A stretch of 16,571 bases of DNA from JBEEPE01 sp964489645. GTDB lineage: Bacteria > Verrucomicrobiota > Verrucomicrobiia > Chthoniobacterales > Chthoniobacteraceae. The stretch lies in NCBI GenBank assembly GCA_964489645.1, contig CAZAZT010000091.1:1-16571 (forward strand). Direction: 5' to 3'. Below, one piece after another: positions 15,121 to 16,571 of the stretch (within the stretch, counting starts at the first letter, position 1; every line of letters begins with the position of its first letter). A program made the translations under genes and the position numbers. A model generated the notes under the pieces. It was not told the DNA's origin. It worked only from the letters and a program-made list of their open reading frames with translations, and ran no database searches.

Positions 15121-15131
15121 GGGAGGGGGAG
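15121..15131 (+). promoter_or_regulatory. Shine-Dalgarno site of the second DUF1501 gene
   Basis: GGGAGGGGGAG ends six bases before the ATG at 15138. It is the only clear purine-rich ribosome binding site among the ten start codons in the window, and it supports the choice of this start. Confidence 0.7.
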
Positions 15132-15137
15132 TTTTCT

Positions 15138-16571
15138 ATGTTGACCCTGAATGGATTACGGATGGCGCGGGGGAGTGGCGGCATTCGTCGGCGTGAATTG
15201 ATCCAGGCTGGTGGGGCGGGGTTGTTGGGGCTGACGTTGCCGGGGTTGTTTGCGGCGCAGGAGGCTGGGGGTGAGTTCCGTGGGGGGCGGGCGAAATCGG
15301 TGATTTTCCTGTTCCTTTTCGGGGGGCCGAGTCAGTTGGAAACGTTTGATATGAAGCCGGATGCGCCTCGGGAGATCCGGGGGCCGTTCCGGCCGATGCG
15401 ATCGAAGAACCCTGACCTTCTGATGTGCGAACATCTGCCGTTACTGGCGGGGATGGCAGACCGTTTTGGCGTGGTGCGGACGATGTCGCACAGTTACAAC
15501 GATCACAGTGGTGCGGGGCATTACCTGCAGACGGGGAGGAGGTGGCATTTGCCGGTGGGGGGCGGGTTTTCGGCGACTCCGGAGGATTGGCCGTCGATGG
15601 GTGCGGTGACGGAGTATTTGATGCAGCGGATGCCTGGCGGGTTGGAGCGTGAGATGCCGAGTGCGGCGGTTTTACCGAACTGGTTGGGGCGGTTGCAGGA
15701 TGCGGGTCAGTATCGACGGCCGGGGCAGTATGGTGGGTGGTTGGGATCGGGGTATGGGCCGATGACGACGCGGATTGATAAGCGGGGGAAGGAGGACAAT
15801 CCGTATTGGAGGGATTGCGAGGATCGGGAGTTGGATTTCCGGATTGAAGGGTTGGATCCGTTGGTGCCGATGGGGCGGGTGCGGGAGCGGGCGGCATTGC
15901 TCGATCAGTTTGAGGCGATGCGTTCGAGGTTGGATGCTGGGGAAGCGGACAGTTTGGATCGGCATCGGAGGAGGGCGTTGTCGTTGATGGGATCGGATCG
16001 GATGCGGGATGCGTTGGACATCACGAGGGAAGGGGAACGGATGCGGGACCGGTATGGGCGGCATTTGTTTGGTCAGTCGTGTTTGATGGCGAGGCGGTTT
16101 GTGGAGGCGGGGGTACGTTTTGTGACGGTGCACTACGATTGTGTGGATGGGTACAGTTGGGATTCGCATCGGAACAGTGACGATGTGCGGAGGCATCTGT
16201 TACCGACGTTTGATCAGGCGTGTTCGGCTTTGTTGGGGGACCTTGGGGAGCGGGGTTTGCTGGACGAGACGTTGGTGGTGGCGGTGGGTGAGATGGGGCG
16301 GACGCCGGTTGCGACGGCGAACTGGGGGCGGAATCATTGGAGCACCTGTTTTCCTGCATTATTGGCGGGAGCGGGGATTCGTGGGGGGATGGCATATGGG
16401 AAAACGGATCGGCGTGCGGAGTATCCGGTGGAGGGGGTGATGGGACCGGAGGATTTGGCGAAGACGCTTTATTGGGCGTTGGGCGTGGATCCGGAGATGT
16501 TCTTGAAGTACCGGGATGGGCGACCTGTGCCGTTGGTTGAGGGTGGGCGCGCTCAGACGCAGTTGTTCGGG
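15138..16571 (+). CDS. DUF1501 Tat-exported protein, second copy, open at the right edge
   Basis: The frame is open for 478 codons from the ATG at 15138 to the last base, and no stop is reached. The N-terminus carries a twin-arginine-type signal: GGIRRRELIQAGGAGLLGLT, then LPGLFAA as the probable cleavage region (about residue 40). DUF1501 blocks follow: FLFGGPSQLETFDMKPDAP (59-77), HSGAGHYLQTGR (123-134), RDRYGRHLFGQSCLMARRFV (303-322), YSWDSH (339-344), GLLDETLVVAVGEMGRTP (373-390) and GRNHW (397-401). It is a paralogue of the 6519-7985 gene but clearly diverged, with a different middle section. The family usually ends soon after a block like DGRPVPLVEGG (460-470), so only a few residues are probably missing. 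It is divergent from the beta-helix gene. In PVC genomes a DUF1549/DUF1553 gene often adjoins DUF1501, so one may lie beyond the edge. Function is unproven. Confidence 0.93.
   Translation, partial: MLTLNGLRMARGSGGIRRRELIQAGGAGLLGLTLPGLFAAQEAGGEFRGGRAKSVIFLFLFGGPSQLETFDMKPDAPREIRGPFRPMRSKNPDLLMCEHLPLLAGMADRFGVVRTMSHSYNDHSGAGHYLQTGRRWHLPVGGGFSATPEDWPSMGAVTEYLMQRMPGGLEREMPSAAVLPNWLGRLQDAGQYRRPGQYGGWLGSGYGPMTTRIDKRGKEDNPYWRDCEDRELDFRIEGLDPLVPMGRVRERAALLDQFEAMRSRLDAGEADSLDRHRRRALSLMGSDRMRDALDITREGERMRDRYGRHLFGQSCLMARRFVEAGVRFVTVHYDCVDGYSWDSHRNSDDVRRHLLPTFDQACSALLGDLGERGLLDETLVVAVGEMGRTPVATANWGRNHWSTCFPALLAGAGIRGGMAYGKTDRRAEYPVEGVMGPEDLAKTLYWALGVDPEMFLKYRDGRPVPLVEGGRAQTQLFG

Noticed and set aside
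15136..15897. 253-codon minus-strand frame opposite the second DUF1501 gene
   Set aside because: It is a Pro/Ser/Thr-rich shadow; the plus-strand frame carries every DUF1501 block without interruption to the edge.

Overview
The window looks like chromosome from a bacterium of the PVC group (Planctomycetota/Verrucomicrobiota), with Verrucomicrobiota slightly favoured. The main evidence is the set of families that are abundant there: a giant secreted protein with cytochrome-c-like (PSCyt1), DUF1549 and DUF1553 domains, two DUF1501 proteins with twin-arginine-type N-termini, a Tat-exported Gfo/Idh/MocA oxidoreductase and an SMP-30-like lipoprotein. I see no plasmid, phage, insertion-sequence, CRISPR, rRNA or tRNA signature. 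The phylum call is an inference from gene families, not from a phylogeny.

Layout. Positions 2-352 (+) are the 3' end of ffh, the signal recognition particle GTPase. Positions 538-1443 (-) hold a left-handed beta-helix O-acetyltransferase whose base composition differs from the rest. Positions 1651-3042 (+) hold a Tat-exported Gfo/Idh/MocA oxidoreductase ending in a clear intrinsic terminator. Positions 3247-3873 (-) hold Mn-type superoxide dismutase with its own terminator. Positions 4027-5283 (+) hold glutamate dehydrogenase, divergent from sodA. From 15070 down to 5348, five genes run on the minus strand: a secreted beta-helix protein, an unrecognised three-helix membrane protein, the 1692-residue cytochrome/WD40/Ig/DUF1549/DUF1553 protein, a DUF1501 protein and an SMP-30-like lipoprotein. 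A second DUF1501 gene starts divergently at 15138 (+) and runs off the right edge. No gene-free stretch exceeds about 210 bases; the longest are 353-537, 1444-1650, 3043-3246 and 13129-13306.

How the genes may work together. The ffh, sodA and gdhA genes are housekeeping (protein export, superoxide removal, ammonia/glutamate metabolism). The minus-strand cluster encodes almost only exported proteins. DUF1549/DUF1553 next to DUF1501 is a recurrent PVC pair of unproven function; here it sits with a lactonase-like lipoprotein and a carbohydrate-type beta-helix protein. A cell-envelope or periplasmic carbohydrate-handling role with a redox component is plausible but is inference.

Whole-window signals. 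The plus strand is G/T-rich whichever strand is coding, so plus-strand genes use G-ending codons and minus-strand genes C-ending codons. This suggests the plus strand is the leading strand. The acetyltransferase at 538-1443 breaks the pattern. Nine of the ten visible start codons lack a clear Shine-Dalgarno sequence.
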